The notes: a model not told the origin generated them from the letters alone. Shown: positions 9,709-20,269, counted from the stretch's first letter. The stretch is DNA of 64,000 nucleotides from Spirochaetaceae bacterium (GCA_031279015.1 JAITJI010000118.1:33105-97104); one strand, 5' to 3'. Numbers and translations are program-made.

Positions 9709-10524
9709 TCACCCAAAGACCCTCCGCCAGTTTTCATCGATTGCCGCCTCCAGGGCCTCCGGGTTCACCGGTTCCGGTCCGGCCCGCAGGGCCGCCATGG
9801 CCCGGAGAGTGGCCGGTATGTCGGCCCAGCGGGAAAAGGCCGCCCCCCGCCGCGGCTGGTAGGGGGCATCGGTTTCGGTGAGGAGATGATCCAGGGGGAG
9901 GACGGCGCAGGCCCGCATGGCTTCCCGGTGGTTTGTAGTGATGACCGCGCCGAAGGAGAAGTACGCGTTGATCCCCCGGCGGAGCAGGGCTTCCCCTTCC
10001 CCCGCCGTTCCCGAATAGGAATGAAATACCACCGCGGGGAGTTTCCGCAGGATCCCTGCATGGGCAAAGACCCTGTGCATGGCCCGGCGGATGTGGAGAA
10101 CCAGGGGCAGATCCCGGCGGCGGGCGGTTTCCAGGTGGCAGGCGAAGAGTTCCTCCTGGATCCCTTCGGTACTCCTGAACGCGGCGTTGTAAAGGTCAAA
10201 GCCCGTTTCACCGATGGCCCGGAGCCGGCCCTCCGCGGCGAGACTCTCAAGGAGGGCAAGGGATTCCCCGATGATCCCCCGGAATTCCCCGGCGGACTCT
10301 TCCCGGCCTTCCGCTGCGGGCAGTTGGGGATGTACCGCGAAGCAGAGGGCCATGGGGGCCGCGTTCTCCCGCCGGGCCCTTTCGGCAAGGTTCTCATGGT
10401 ACTCAAAATCCCGGCGGTTCCAGGCGCTGGCCGCGGAGGCCACGGAAAAACGGCGGCGTTCCTCTTCGGCCCCGGAGAGGCGTTTGACCAGATCGGCAGG
10501 ATGGGCGTGGGCGCAGGATGCCAT
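9709..10524 (-). CDS. TatD family hydrolase
   Basis: AHAHPADL, AIGETGFDLY, LPLVLHIRRA, LLTETDAPY motifs. Confidence 0.88.
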   Translation of the reverse strand: MASCAHAHPADLVKRLSGAEEERRRFSVASAASAWNRRDFEYHENLAERARRENAAPMALCFAVHPQLPAAEGREESAGEFRGIIGESLALLESLAAEGRLRAIGETGFDLYNAAFRSTEGIQEELFACHLETARRRDLPLVLHIRRAMHRVFAHAGILRKLPAVVFHSYSGTAGEGEALLRRGINAYFSFGAVITTNHREAMRACAVLPLDHLLTETDAPYQPRRGAAFSRWADIPATLRAMAALRAGPEPVNPEALEAAIDENWRRVFG

Positions 10525-10621
10525 GCCCTAGTATACAGGGCCGGACGGCTCCCCTTCAACCGAAGCCTGTAGATGGAACCCATATCTTTTTTTTTATCCC
10601 GGGACCGGTTATAGTCGGTAC

Positions 10622-12061
10622 ATGATGCTCATAAAGGAAATATTGGCCCTGCCCGCGGATTCCCGGGAAATACGGGTATATGGCTGGGTACGGACAAAGC
10701 GGGAGATGAAAAACCTGGTCTTTGTCGAGGTAAACGACGGTTCCTGTATCGACAGTATCCAGTGTACCTTTGAAAGGCGGGAAACCGGGGAGGAAGATCG
10801 ATCCGGAAAGCAGCCCCGGGGGGAAAATTCCTCCGCGGGAGCGGATGTTTTTGTGCCTCCGGAGAACCTGTCTACGGGCGCATCCGTGGAGATATGGGGC
10901 CGCCTTGTGCCTTCCCCCGCCCGGGGCCAGGCGGTTGAGGTAGCCGCCCGGGGACTCCGCGTCATTGGGGAGGCGCCCCCTGAAACCTATCCCCTGCAGA
11001 AGAAACGTCATTCCCCGGAGTTTCTGCGGGAGATAGCCCACCTCCGGGCGCGGACCAATACTTCCGGGGCGGTGGCCCGGGTGCGGAGCCGTTTGGCCTT
11101 TGCCATCCACGAATTTTTTCAGAGCCGGGGTTTTCAGTACATCCACACCCCGATCATCACCGCAAATGATGCGGAAGGGGCGGGGGCCATGTTCCAGGTT
11201 ACCACCCTGGACCTGGAGGCTCTGGCCAGGTCCGGCGCCCCGCCGGATTACAGCAGGGACTTTTTCGGCAAAAAGACCTTTCTCACCGTGTCGGGACAGC
11301 TTGAGGCGGAGACCTATGCCGCCGCCCTCTCCCGGGTCTACACCTTTGGCCCCACCTTCCGGGCGGAAAAATCCAACACCACCCGGCACCTCGCGGAATT
11401 CTGGATGATCGAACCCGAAGCGGCCTTCTTCCATTTGGAGGATAACATGGCCCTGGCGGAGGACTTCCTCAAGACCCTTTTTTCCACGGCGCTTCGGGAC
11501 AACGCCGCGGACCTTGCCTTTTTCGACTCCCACATTGAACAGGGGATCATCGACAACCTACAGTCCCTCTCGGTTTCCCGTTTTGCCTATATGACCTATA
11601 CCGAGGCCATGGAGGAGCTGCGGAAAAATGCGGACCGTTTTGAATTCAAACCCTATTGGGGCTGCGACCTCCAGAGCGAACATGAAAGGTTTCTTACCGA
11701 AACCGTCATCCGGGGACCCCTGATCGTTACCGATTATCCCAAGGAGATCAAGGCTTTTTATATGAAGATGAATGACGACGGCAAAACCGTCCGGGCTATG
11801 GATGTGCTGGTCCCCCGTTTAGGGGAGATTATCGGCGGTTCCGAACGGGAGGAGAATCCGGAAGGGCTGGAGCAGCGAATCATCGGCCTGGGGATGTCCC
11901 CTGCCGATTACTCCTGGTATCTGGACCTGCGCCGTTACGGTACGGTTCCCCATTCGGGGTTTGGTCTTGGCTTTGAACGACTCATCCAGTATGTTACCGG
12001 TATGGCCAATATCAGGGATGTGATCCCCTATCCCCGGGCGGTTGGACAGGCGGAGTTTTGA
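10622..12061 (+). CDS. asnS: Asparaginyl-tRNA synthetase
   Basis: Class II aaRS motifs; FGKKTFLTVSGQLEAETYAAALSRVYTFGPTFRAEKSNTTRHLAEFWMIEPE; RRYGTVPHSGFGLGFERL. Confidence 0.96.
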   Translation: MMLIKEILALPADSREIRVYGWVRTKREMKNLVFVEVNDGSCIDSIQCTFERRETGEEDRSGKQPRGENSSAGADVFVPPENLSTGASVEIWGRLVPSPARGQAVEVAARGLRVIGEAPPETYPLQKKRHSPEFLREIAHLRARTNTSGAVARVRSRLAFAIHEFFQSRGFQYIHTPIITANDAEGAGAMFQVTTLDLEALARSGAPPDYSRDFFGKKTFLTVSGQLEAETYAAALSRVYTFGPTFRAEKSNTTRHLAEFWMIEPEAAFFHLEDNMALAEDFLKTLFSTALRDNAADLAFFDSHIEQGIIDNLQSLSVSRFAYMTYTEAMEELRKNADRFEFKPYWGCDLQSEHERFLTETVIRGPLIVTDYPKEIKAFYMKMNDDGKTVRAMDVLVPRLGEIIGGSEREENPEGLEQRIIGLGMSPADYSWYLDLRRYGTVPHSGFGLGFERLIQYVTGMANIRDVIPYPRAVGQAEF

Positions 12062-13322
12062 GGTGTTCCTCCGTTCTCTCCCGGTTTTTATTTTAGCCCT
12101 TGCCTGTTTTTGTCTCCTCCCCCTCCCGGAGGTCCGGGCGCTGGACCCGGTGGCGGATGCTCCCGGCCTGGGGTCCCGGGCGGCGGTGCTGCTGGATGCG
12201 GCCACGGGAACCCTGCTCTACACAAAGAACCAGCACGAAATCATTCCCCCGGCCTCTCTCACAAAGCTCATGACCATCCACCTGGCGCTGAATGAGGTAA
12301 AGGCGGGAAGGCTCTCCCTGGACGAGCCTATGTCCCCGCCCCGGGAGAGCTGGGCCATCAATCAGCCTCCCCGGTCAAGCCTCATGTTCCTTGCCGCGGG
12401 GCAGCAGGTGAGTCTCCGGGAGCTGCTTTTGGGATTGGCGATTCCCTCGGGGAACGACGCTGCCGTTGCGGTGGCCCTCTGCATTGCCCCCTCGGTGGAG
12501 GCCTTTGCGGCGCTGATGAACCAGGAGGCCCGGCGGATTGGTCTGGTGAATACCCATTTTGTGGAACCTTCAGGAATTTCGGAGTACAACTATACCACCG
12601 CCCTGGAGTTTGCCCGCTTCTGCGGAGTTTACCTTTCCCTGCATCCGGAAACCCTGACGGAATTGCACTCGGTTCCCGAATTCGCCTACCCAAAAACGGA
12701 AAATGTGGGGGCGGCATACCGGAACCGTCCCGGTACGATTGTTCAATACAATCACAACCAGCTTTTGGGGGAGGTTGAGGGGGTGGACGGGCTTAAAACC
12801 GGATATATTGACGAGGCGGGCTACAACATCGCCCTGACGGCGGAGCGGAAGGACACCCGGTTTATTGCGGTGCTTCTGGGCGCTCCCGCCGGTTACGGCG
12901 GCGCCCAGATCCGGGACGAGGATGGCCGGAAACTCCTGGCCTGGGGCTTTGATCATTTCAAGACCCTGCGCCCGGAAACGGGACCCCTGCCGCCGCTGCG
13001 CATTTGGAAGGGCCGGACCGATTGGGTCCCGGTTGTTCCCGGGGAACCCCTGGAATTCACCGTCTATGCCGAAAGGGGAACCTCCCTCTACCAGGAACTT
13101 GTCCTGATAGACCCTGTTGTGGCCCCCCTCCCGGCGGACAGTATCATGGGGACTCTGGTCCTCTCTGACGAAATAGGGGAACTCAGACGGATCCCCCTGG
13201 TTACCACCGAAGCGGTTCAGGCGGGAACCTGGTGGAAACGTCTCCGGGACGGCCTGGCCCTTTTTTTTCGCTCCCTGGCCCGCCGGGGGGGAGGAATCGG
13301 GCAGGGCGCCGGATCATCCTGA
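12042..13322 (+). CDS. D-alanyl-D-alanine carboxypeptidase (DacF/PBP5 type)
   Basis: SxxK (ASLTK), SGN and KTG motifs; start is TTG at 12042 or GTG at 12063. Confidence 0.92.
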   Translation: MDRRSFEVFLRSLPVFILALACFCLLPLPEVRALDPVADAPGLGSRAAVLLDAATGTLLYTKNQHEIIPPASLTKLMTIHLALNEVKAGRLSLDEPMSPPRESWAINQPPRSSLMFLAAGQQVSLRELLLGLAIPSGNDAAVAVALCIAPSVEAFAALMNQEARRIGLVNTHFVEPSGISEYNYTTALEFARFCGVYLSLHPETLTELHSVPEFAYPKTENVGAAYRNRPGTIVQYNHNQLLGEVEGVDGLKTGYIDEAGYNIALTAERKDTRFIAVLLGAPAGYGGAQIRDEDGRKLLAWGFDHFKTLRPETGPLPPLRIWKGRTDWVPVVPGEPLEFTVYAERGTSLYQELVLIDPVVAPLPADSIMGTLVLSDEIGELRRIPLVTTEAVQAGTWWKRLRDGLALFFRSLARRGGGIGQGAGSS

Positions 13323-13416
13323 TTCCCGGACTTGCCCTCTTATTGGAACCTGCGGGTGTAATACCCAAGAACCCGCTTGCCGGTTCGTTCGCAGGGGAGC
13401 TTTAGGGCGAGGTAGT

Positions 13417-13860
13417 TCATTTGGTTAGCAGGAGACCCTTCTTTTTCAGATTCAAAATATATTCGGCATATTTTCTATCCACCACCGCTATATGGGTCAG
13501 GATCCAGTCCTTCAGGTAACGGACAAAGACATTGGGAACAAATTTCTTGCCCTCCTCAAAACTCTTAACATCATCAAAGATCTGTTTTACAAAACCTTCA
13601 TGCTGTTTTTTATGATCCCCAATGCTGGGATACTTAATGTTTTTCAGGATCTTTTCTTCCGCGGCAAAATGATATTTTACATAATCCACCGTTCCATGAA
13701 TGGTTTCAAGAAAATACTTCTGGGCCGCCTCATCCCCCGCCAGACACCCTGCGTATAAAGCGTTGGTTAAATTCACCAGTTCTTTATGCTGCTCGTCAAT
13801 GAGACGGATACCCACTGAATACCGGTCATCCCATGCAACCAAAATTTTACTATCATCCAT
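13417..13860 (-). CDS. Bacteriohemerythrin
   Basis: VGIRLIDEQHKELVNLTNAL, YHFAAEEKILK, HKKQHEGF, WILTHIAVVDRKY diiron ligand pattern; SD GGGAGG upstream. Confidence 0.93.
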   Translation of the reverse strand: MDDSKILVAWDDRYSVGIRLIDEQHKELVNLTNALYAGCLAGDEAAQKYFLETIHGTVDYVKYHFAAEEKILKNIKYPSIGDHKKQHEGFVKQIFDDVKSFEEGKKFVPNVFVRYLKDWILTHIAVVDRKYAEYILNLKKKGLLLTK

Positions 13861-13985
13861 GAAACACACCTCCCTACTCTTATAATAATATTTTTCATAA
13901 AAAAAAACATACAAGGGTGCAATTCGTACCCTTGATGTAAAGCCTGAAACCCGGTAGGCTGTCCCCAAAGAACGGGAGGATAGCC

Positions 13986-15185
13986 ATGAAAAAACGGCCG
14001 GCGGCGGCCCGGTTGGTCTTGGAGGACGGATCGGAATTTTCCGGCTGGTCCTTCGGCAAAGTCCGGTCCCAGGCGGGAGAAGTGGTGTTTACCACCGGCA
14101 TGACCGGTTACCCCCAATCATTAACGGATCCCAGTTTTCGGGGTCAGATCCTGGTATCCACCTATCCTCTGGCGGGTAACTACGGAGTGCCGGTGCATCC
14201 CGAAACAGGGGATCCCTGGCTTGATGAGCAGGGGATCCCCCTCCACTTCGAGTCTCCCCGGATACAGGCCGCCGGCTTTGTGGTGGCTGAGGTTTGTGAA
14301 GAGCCCAGTCACTTTGCCTCCGGGGCTTCCCTTTCCCGGTGGCTCGAAAAAAACAACATCCCCGGCCTCTACGGGATCGATACCCGGTCCCTTACCTCCC
14401 GTCTCCGGGAATCCGGGGTGATGATGGGGAAGATCCTCGTGGAGGGGAGCCGGGAGGTAACCATAGATTCCGGGTTTATCCCCCATCCTGTGGCCGATGT
14501 ATCCCTTCGGGAACCAAGGATCTACTATCCCCATCCTGCCGGGGGGGATTCTCCGCCCCTCAGGGTGGCCCTGGTGGACTGCGGGGTAAAGGCCAACATC
14601 CTCCGCTGCCTCCTTGCCAGGGGGGTCGAGATCATCCGTCTCCCCTGGAACCACGATCTTGGGGGTATCGACTACGACGGCCTCTTCCTCTCCAACGGCC
14701 CCGGGGATCCCAAGGACTGTGGCAGGACCATTGCCACGGTACGAAGGGCCTTTTCCGTGGGCAAACCCATCTTTGGCGTCTGCCTGGGCAACCAGATCAT
14801 GGCCCTGGCCGCAGGAGCGGATACCTACAAGCTTCCCTATGGTCACCGGGGACAGAACCAACCCTGTCTTGAGGCCGGTTCCGCCGGTAATGGCGGCAGG
14901 GTCTTTGCAGGCTCCCCTGCCGGACGCGGCGGCTTTGTGGCGGGACGCTGCTATATCACCAGCCAAAACCACGGCTATGCGGTACGGAGGGAGAGTCTTC
15001 CCAAGACCTGGGAGCCCTGGTTTATCAACGCCAACGACGGGACCATCGAAGGCATCCGGTCAAGCGCCGGCCCCTTTTCGGCGGTACAGTTCCATCCCGA
15101 AGGCTGTCCGGGACCGCGGGATACGGAGTTTCTTATTGACCGGTTCCTGGAGGAAGTGAGACGGAGAAAAGAGGGGCAATCATGA
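13986..15185 (+). CDS. carA: Carbamoyl-phosphate synthase small subunit
   Basis: LEDGSEFSGWSFG; glutaminase GVCLGNQIMALAAGA; overlaps carB. Confidence 0.95.
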   Translation: MKKRPAAARLVLEDGSEFSGWSFGKVRSQAGEVVFTTGMTGYPQSLTDPSFRGQILVSTYPLAGNYGVPVHPETGDPWLDEQGIPLHFESPRIQAAGFVVAEVCEEPSHFASGASLSRWLEKNNIPGLYGIDTRSLTSRLRESGVMMGKILVEGSREVTIDSGFIPHPVADVSLREPRIYYPHPAGGDSPPLRVALVDCGVKANILRCLLARGVEIIRLPWNHDLGGIDYDGLFLSNGPGDPKDCGRTIATVRRAFSVGKPIFGVCLGNQIMALAAGADTYKLPYGHRGQNQPCLEAGSAGNGGRVFAGSPAGRGGFVAGRCYITSQNHGYAVRRESLPKTWEPWFINANDGTIEGIRSSAGPFSAVQFHPEGCPGPRDTEFLIDRFLEEVRRRKEGQS

Positions 15186-18100
15186 CCCGTGACGGTATAC
15201 AAAAGGCGCTGGTCCTCGGCTCAGGGGGGCTCAAGATAGGGCAGGCCGGGGAATTCGACTATTCCGGTTCCCAGGCCCTCAAGGCCCTCCGGGAAGAGGG
15301 GATCGGGACGGTACTCATCAACCCCAATATCGCCACGATTCAAACCAGTGAAGGTATGGCGGATCGCACTTATTTTTTGCCGGTAACGGTGGAATTTGTG
15401 GAACAGGTTATCGAAAAGGAACGGCCCGACGGCCTGCTCCTCTCCTTTGGGGGACAGACCGCCCTCAACTGCGGGGTCTCCCTGGAACGGGAGGGGATCC
15501 TCCGCAAAAACGGGGTCCGGATCCTGGGGACCCCGGTTAAAACCATCGAGGATACGGAAGACAGGGAACGGTTTGTAAATTGCCTGAGGGAGATCGGCGT
15601 CAAGACCCCCCGGAGTATCGCCGTTACCGATACTGAGGCCGCCCTCCGGAGCGCGGAGGAGATAGGCTACCCCGTGATGGTCCGCCTTGCCTATGCTCTG
15701 GGAGGAGCCGGTTCAGGGATCTGCCGGAACAAGGGGGACCTGCGCCGCCGTTGTGACCGGGCCTTTTCAAAAACCAGTGAAGTCCATTCCGTCCCCCAGC
15801 TTCTTGTGGAGGAGTGGCTGGGGGGCTGGAAGGAGATTGAATACGAGGTGGTCCGGGACGCCTTTGACAACTGCATTACCGTTTGTAATATGGAAAATCT
15901 CGATCCCCTGGGGATCCACACCGGGGAGAGTATCGTGGTGGCCCCCTCCCAGACCCTTTCGGATTCGGAGTATCACAAACTCAGGTCCATCGCCATCAGG
16001 GTGATCCGTCACCTGGGGGTGATAGGGGAGTGTAACGTCCAATACGCCCTGGATCCCCGTTCGGAGGACTACCGGGTTATCGAGGTAAACGCCCGGCTGT
16101 CCCGCAGTTCCGCCCTGGCCTCCAAGGCCACCGGTTACCCCCTGGCCTTTGTGGCGGCAAAACTGGCCCTGGGCTACTCCCTTCCGGAGATCGAAAACCG
16201 CATCACCCGGGTAACCGGGTCTTGTTTTGAACCCGCCCTGGATTACTGTGTGGTCAAAGTTCCCCGGTGGGATCTCTCCAAATTCAAGCATGTGGATCTC
16301 CGAATCGGCTCGGAGATGAAGTCCGTAGGGGAGGTGATGTCTATTGGGCGGACCTTTGGGGAGGCCCTGCAGAAGGCCCTGCGGATGACCGGAATTGGCG
16401 CGCCGGGGCTTACTGCGGAGGATAGTTTTTGCGGTCAGGGTTCCGGCAACGGTACGCTTCAGGATGCCTCGGATCTCCGTAATGCCCTGGAAAAACCCAC
16501 GGACCGCCGGATATTCAGCATCTACCGGGCCCTCCGGGATGGCTGGCCGGTGGACCGGATTCACCGGCTTACCAGGATTGACCGCTGGTTTCTCTTTCAA
16601 CTGGCGGCTATTCTGGAAACGGAAAACGCCCTGCGGGACAGCCCTCATATCGACCGGGATCTCCTGATAAGGGCCAAGCGTCAGGGTTTTTCCGACGGCC
16701 GGATTGGGGAATTAACGGGAAGGAGTGAGGGGGATGTCCGTTCCCTCCGGGAGGAGTACCGGATCCGGCCGGCGGTTAAACAGATCGATACCCTGGCGGC
16801 GGAATACCCTGCAAAGACCAACTACCTCTACATGACCTATGCCGGGACGGGGGCCGGGAGCGGAGGCGCCTCAACCGTTCCGCGGGACGATGTGAGCCCC
16901 GCAGGCCGGGGCGTCATGGTTCTGGGTTCCGGGGCCTACCGGATCGGGAGCAGCGTGGAATTTGACTGGTGCTGTGTCAACGCCGCGGAAACCGCCCGGA
17001 AGCTGGGGCGTTACTCCATCATGGTGAACTGTAATCCTGAAACGGTCTCCACTGACTACGACGTGTGTGACCGGCTTTACTTTGAGGAACTCAGCCTGGA
17101 GCGGATTCTGGATATCTACGAGTGGGAACGGCCCGACGGGATCATCCTCTCCATGGGGGGACAGATCCCGAACAACCTGTCCACGGAACTCTACGCCGCA
17201 GGGGCTCTCATATACGGTACCGTTCCCCAGTCCATTGACATGGCGGAGGACCGGAACAAGTTCTCCGCGCTGCTGGATCAACTCGGCATTGAACAGCCCG
17301 AGTGGCGGGAGCTGACGGATCTTGCCTCCGCCCGCTCATTCGCCGCAGAGGTTGGCTACCCCGTACTGATCCGTCCGAGCTATGTTCTCTCCGGGGCGGC
17401 GATGAACGTGGCCTGGGACGATGAGAGCCTGGAAACCTTTTTGGGCCTTGCCGCGGATGTCTCCGCGGAACACCCCGTGGTGATCTCCAAATTTGTGGAG
17501 AATTCCAAGGAGATCGAGATAGACGCCGTGGCAAAACGGGGGGAGATCCTCTTTCACGCCATTACCGAGCACATTGAAAACGCCGGAGTCCACTCCGGGG
17601 ACGCCACGGTGGTGCTTCCCGCCCAGCGGCTCTACATTGAGACCATCCGGAAGACCCGCCGTATAGCGGAACAGATAGCGGATGCCCTTGATATCACCGG
17701 CCCATTCAACATCCAGTTTCTGGCCCAGCGTAACCGGGTCCGGGTGATCGAGTGTAACCTCCGGGCCAGCCGGAGTTTTCCCTTCTGTTCCAAGGTCAGC
17801 CGGGTGAATATGATTGAGCTTTCCGTCAGGGCCATGCTGGATGAACCGGTACAGAGGACCGCCGCCTCTGCCCTGGACCTCCCCTGGGTGGGGGTCAAGG
17901 CCGCCCAGTTCAGTTTCTCCCGGCTTCACGGAGCGGACCCGGTAAGCGGCGTGGAGATGGCCTCCACCGGTGAAGTGGGATGTATCGGGACAGACCTTTC
18001 CGATGCCTTCCTCAAGGCCCTCCTTTCTGTAGGGTACCGGATCCCCCAAAAACGGATCCTTCTCTCTACCGGTACTATTGAAGAGAAACTCGACTTCCTG

Positions 18101-18451
18101 GACTCTGCCCGGCGGCTTGTTGAAATGGGCTATGAGCTCTTCGCCTCCCGGGGGACCGCCAAATTCCTCAGCGCCAACGGAGTCCCCGTGATAACCCTCA
18201 ACTGGCCCCTGGAGTTCCGGGAGCCGAACATTGCAGGTTTCATCAGGCGGCGGGAAATCGACATGATCATCAATATCCCCAAAAACAACCGGGAAACGGA
18301 ACTGAAAAATGATTATCTCATCCGGCGCATGGCGGTGGATTTTGACATTCCCCTCTTTACCAATATCAAGGTGGCCCGGGAGTTCATCGACGCCCTGGTA
18401 TACCGGCGGGAGAAGGGCATGGAGATTAGGGCCTGGGAAGAGTACCGGTAG
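15182..18451 (+). CDS. carB: Carbamoyl-phosphate synthase large subunit
   Basis: LVLGSGGLKIGQAGEFDYSGSQALKAL, duplicated ATP-grasp halves, C-terminal MGS domain. Confidence 0.97.
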   Translation: MTRDGIQKALVLGSGGLKIGQAGEFDYSGSQALKALREEGIGTVLINPNIATIQTSEGMADRTYFLPVTVEFVEQVIEKERPDGLLLSFGGQTALNCGVSLEREGILRKNGVRILGTPVKTIEDTEDRERFVNCLREIGVKTPRSIAVTDTEAALRSAEEIGYPVMVRLAYALGGAGSGICRNKGDLRRRCDRAFSKTSEVHSVPQLLVEEWLGGWKEIEYEVVRDAFDNCITVCNMENLDPLGIHTGESIVVAPSQTLSDSEYHKLRSIAIRVIRHLGVIGECNVQYALDPRSEDYRVIEVNARLSRSSALASKATGYPLAFVAAKLALGYSLPEIENRITRVTGSCFEPALDYCVVKVPRWDLSKFKHVDLRIGSEMKSVGEVMSIGRTFGEALQKALRMTGIGAPGLTAEDSFCGQGSGNGTLQDASDLRNALEKPTDRRIFSIYRALRDGWPVDRIHRLTRIDRWFLFQLAAILETENALRDSPHIDRDLLIRAKRQGFSDGRIGELTGRSEGDVRSLREEYRIRPAVKQIDTLAAEYPAKTNYLYMTYAGTGAGSGGASTVPRDDVSPAGRGVMVLGSGAYRIGSSVEFDWCCVNAAETARKLGRYSIMVNCNPETVSTDYDVCDRLYFEELSLERILDIYEWERPDGIILSMGGQIPNNLSTELYAAGALIYGTVPQSIDMAEDRNKFSALLDQLGIEQPEWRELTDLASARSFAAEVGYPVLIRPSYVLSGAAMNVAWDDESLETFLGLAADVSAEHPVVISKFVENSKEIEIDAVAKRGEILFHAITEHIENAGVHSGDATVVLPAQRLYIETIRKTRRIAEQIADALDITGPFNIQFLAQRNRVRVIECNLRASRSFPFCSKVSRVNMIELSVRAMLDEPVQRTAASALDLPWVGVKAAQFSFSRLHGADPVSGVEMASTGEVGCIGTDLSDAFLKALLSVGYRIPQKRILLSTGTIEEKLDFLDSARRLVEMGYELFASRGTAKFLSANGVPVITLNWPLEFREPNIAGFIRRREIDMIINIPKNNRETELKNDYLIRRMAVDFDIPLFTNIKVAREFIDALVYRREKGMEIRAWEEYR

Positions 18452-18510
18452 CTATGCCGGGTACCGGCAGGGCGGAGAGCCTGGGGTATTTTGAATATGG
18501 TTTGATTTTT

Positions 18511-18538
18511 TGTATAATTTGTATAATTTTGTATAATT
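18511..18538 (+). promoter_or_regulatory. Triple tandem TGTATAATT (-10-like) elements
   Basis: Copies at 18511-18519, 18520-18528 and 18530-18538 in the leader of the GH3-like gene. Confidence 0.6.
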
Positions 18539-18572
18539 ATAGTAAAGAAATTCTCAATAAGGAGCGCTTAAA

Positions 18573-20267
18573 ATGCATCGAGTTAAAGGTTGGTGGTTTA
18601 TCAGGTTTGCCCTGACTCTTGTTGGCAGGAAGGGTATTGGAGAGCTCAAAAAGGCTTCAAAGGACGCCCGGAAGGCCCAGGAGAAGACTCTGCGGAGTAT
18701 TCTTGGCGCTGCAAAGGATACGGTCTATGGCAAAGAGCATCATTTTGAAAATATTCTCAAGGCTTCGAACCCAGAAGAATTGTTCAAGGGGTACAGAAAA
18801 CAGGTTCCGGTTAACGACTATGAGGATATAAAACCCTATATCGAGCGGCATAAACAGGGAGAAGCGGATGTTCTCTTCCCCGGAAAGCCCAAGCTGTACG
18901 CTACTACAAGCGGTACCACCCAGGAGCCAAAATGGATTCCCGTCACCGAACAGTACTACCAGGAAGTCTACAAAGTTATGAATCAGCTCTGGTTTTATAC
19001 CCTTATCGTGAACAAGCCGCAGGTTTTTTATGGTAAGACCCTTTCCATTGTGGGCAAAGCCATAGAAGGAGCCGCTCCCGACGGTACGGTATTCGGGTCC
19101 ATTTCAGGGATCTCCCAGCGGGATATTCCGGGATTCATGGAGGTCCTCCATCCCGCTCCGGCGGATATTTTCCATATTCCCGATTATAAAGCCCGGTACT
19201 ATGCCATTATGCGGATGGGTATTGAGCAGGATATAACCCTGATCATCACCGCCAATCCCAGTACCCTTGTAGAAATGCAGAACAACGCCAACGAATTCTA
19301 CAATGAGTATGTGGAGGATATTGAAAAGGGTACCCTGAGCCATCGTGTTTCCATCCCCGATGATATTCGGGCCATTCTGGAGAAGCGGATCAAGCCGAAT
19401 CCCCAGCGGGCGGAGGAACTGCGGGTCCTGAAGTCCCGGCATGGAACGGTTCTTCCCAAACACTACTGGCCCAACATGCAGATAGTAAACGTCTGGTTTT
19501 GCGGCAATACAAAGATCTTCTTTGATAAAATTAAAGATTCCTTCCCGGAGGACTGCTTTTTCCATGAGATGGGGTATTTTGCCACCGAATGCCGGCCCGG
19601 TATCGTCCTTAAAAGCAATTCTCCGGATACGGTTATCTTTGGGCACAAGATATTTTTTGAATTCATCCACGAATCGGAACTGGAGACTGAGAATCCCCGG
19701 ATATACCAGATGGACGAAGTGAAAAAGGGTGAGCGATACTGCATGATCGTCACCACCTCCGCGGGTCTCTACCGTTATAATATGAACGATCTGGTAGAAG
19801 TTACAGGCTTTGTGAATCAGTTCCCCACCCTCAAACTGATCCAGAAGGTGAACGGCACGGTAAACATCACCGGTGAAAAACTCCACGAACGGCAGTTTGT
19901 GGAGGCGGTCCATGCGGCGGAAAAGGAGACCGGTAACCGGGTGGCCTTTTTCATCGGCTTTGCGGATACCTCTAAAGTAACCTACCGGTTTTACTATGAA
20001 TTTGTTAACGCCGACATAACCCAGGAGAAGGCTGAAAATTTCACCCGGGTTCTGGACGCATACCTGAAAAAGTATAACATCGAATACGAGGCGAAGCGTT
20101 CATCCAATCGTCTGAAAGACCCGGAAACGGCTCTTCTGGTGCGGGAATCCTTTGAGAAGTTCAAGTCTACCTGTATTGATAAGGGATACCGGGACGGCCA
20201 GTTCAAGGTAAACCTCCTGATGCAGGACGAAAAACGTCATGCGATGTTCAAGAAACTGGTACGGTAG
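18573..20267 (+). CDS. GH3 family acyl-adenylate enzyme (auxin/jasmonate-amido synthetase-like)
   Basis: YATTSGTTQEPKWIPVT ATP/AMP motif, TTSAGLYRYNMNDLVEVTGF, GEKLHERQFVEAV are characteristic of the GH3 family. Confidence 0.88.
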   Translation: MHRVKGWWFIRFALTLVGRKGIGELKKASKDARKAQEKTLRSILGAAKDTVYGKEHHFENILKASNPEELFKGYRKQVPVNDYEDIKPYIERHKQGEADVLFPGKPKLYATTSGTTQEPKWIPVTEQYYQEVYKVMNQLWFYTLIVNKPQVFYGKTLSIVGKAIEGAAPDGTVFGSISGISQRDIPGFMEVLHPAPADIFHIPDYKARYYAIMRMGIEQDITLIITANPSTLVEMQNNANEFYNEYVEDIEKGTLSHRVSIPDDIRAILEKRIKPNPQRAEELRVLKSRHGTVLPKHYWPNMQIVNVWFCGNTKIFFDKIKDSFPEDCFFHEMGYFATECRPGIVLKSNSPDTVIFGHKIFFEFIHESELETENPRIYQMDEVKKGERYCMIVTTSAGLYRYNMNDLVEVTGFVNQFPTLKLIQKVNGTVNITGEKLHERQFVEAVHAAEKETGNRVAFFIGFADTSKVTYRFYYEFVNADITQEKAENFTRVLDAYLKKYNIEYEAKRSSNRLKDPETALLVRESFEKFKSTCIDKGYRDGQFKVNLLMQDEKRHAMFKKLVR

Positions 20268-20269
20268 CC

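Noticed and set aside
9631-10572. 313-aa plus ORF opposite tatD
   Set aside because: Gly/Pro/Arg-rich translation without motifs; the TatD motifs are on the opposite strand.
15767-16648. 293-aa minus ORF inside carB
   Set aside because: Shadow frame of a conserved enzyme.
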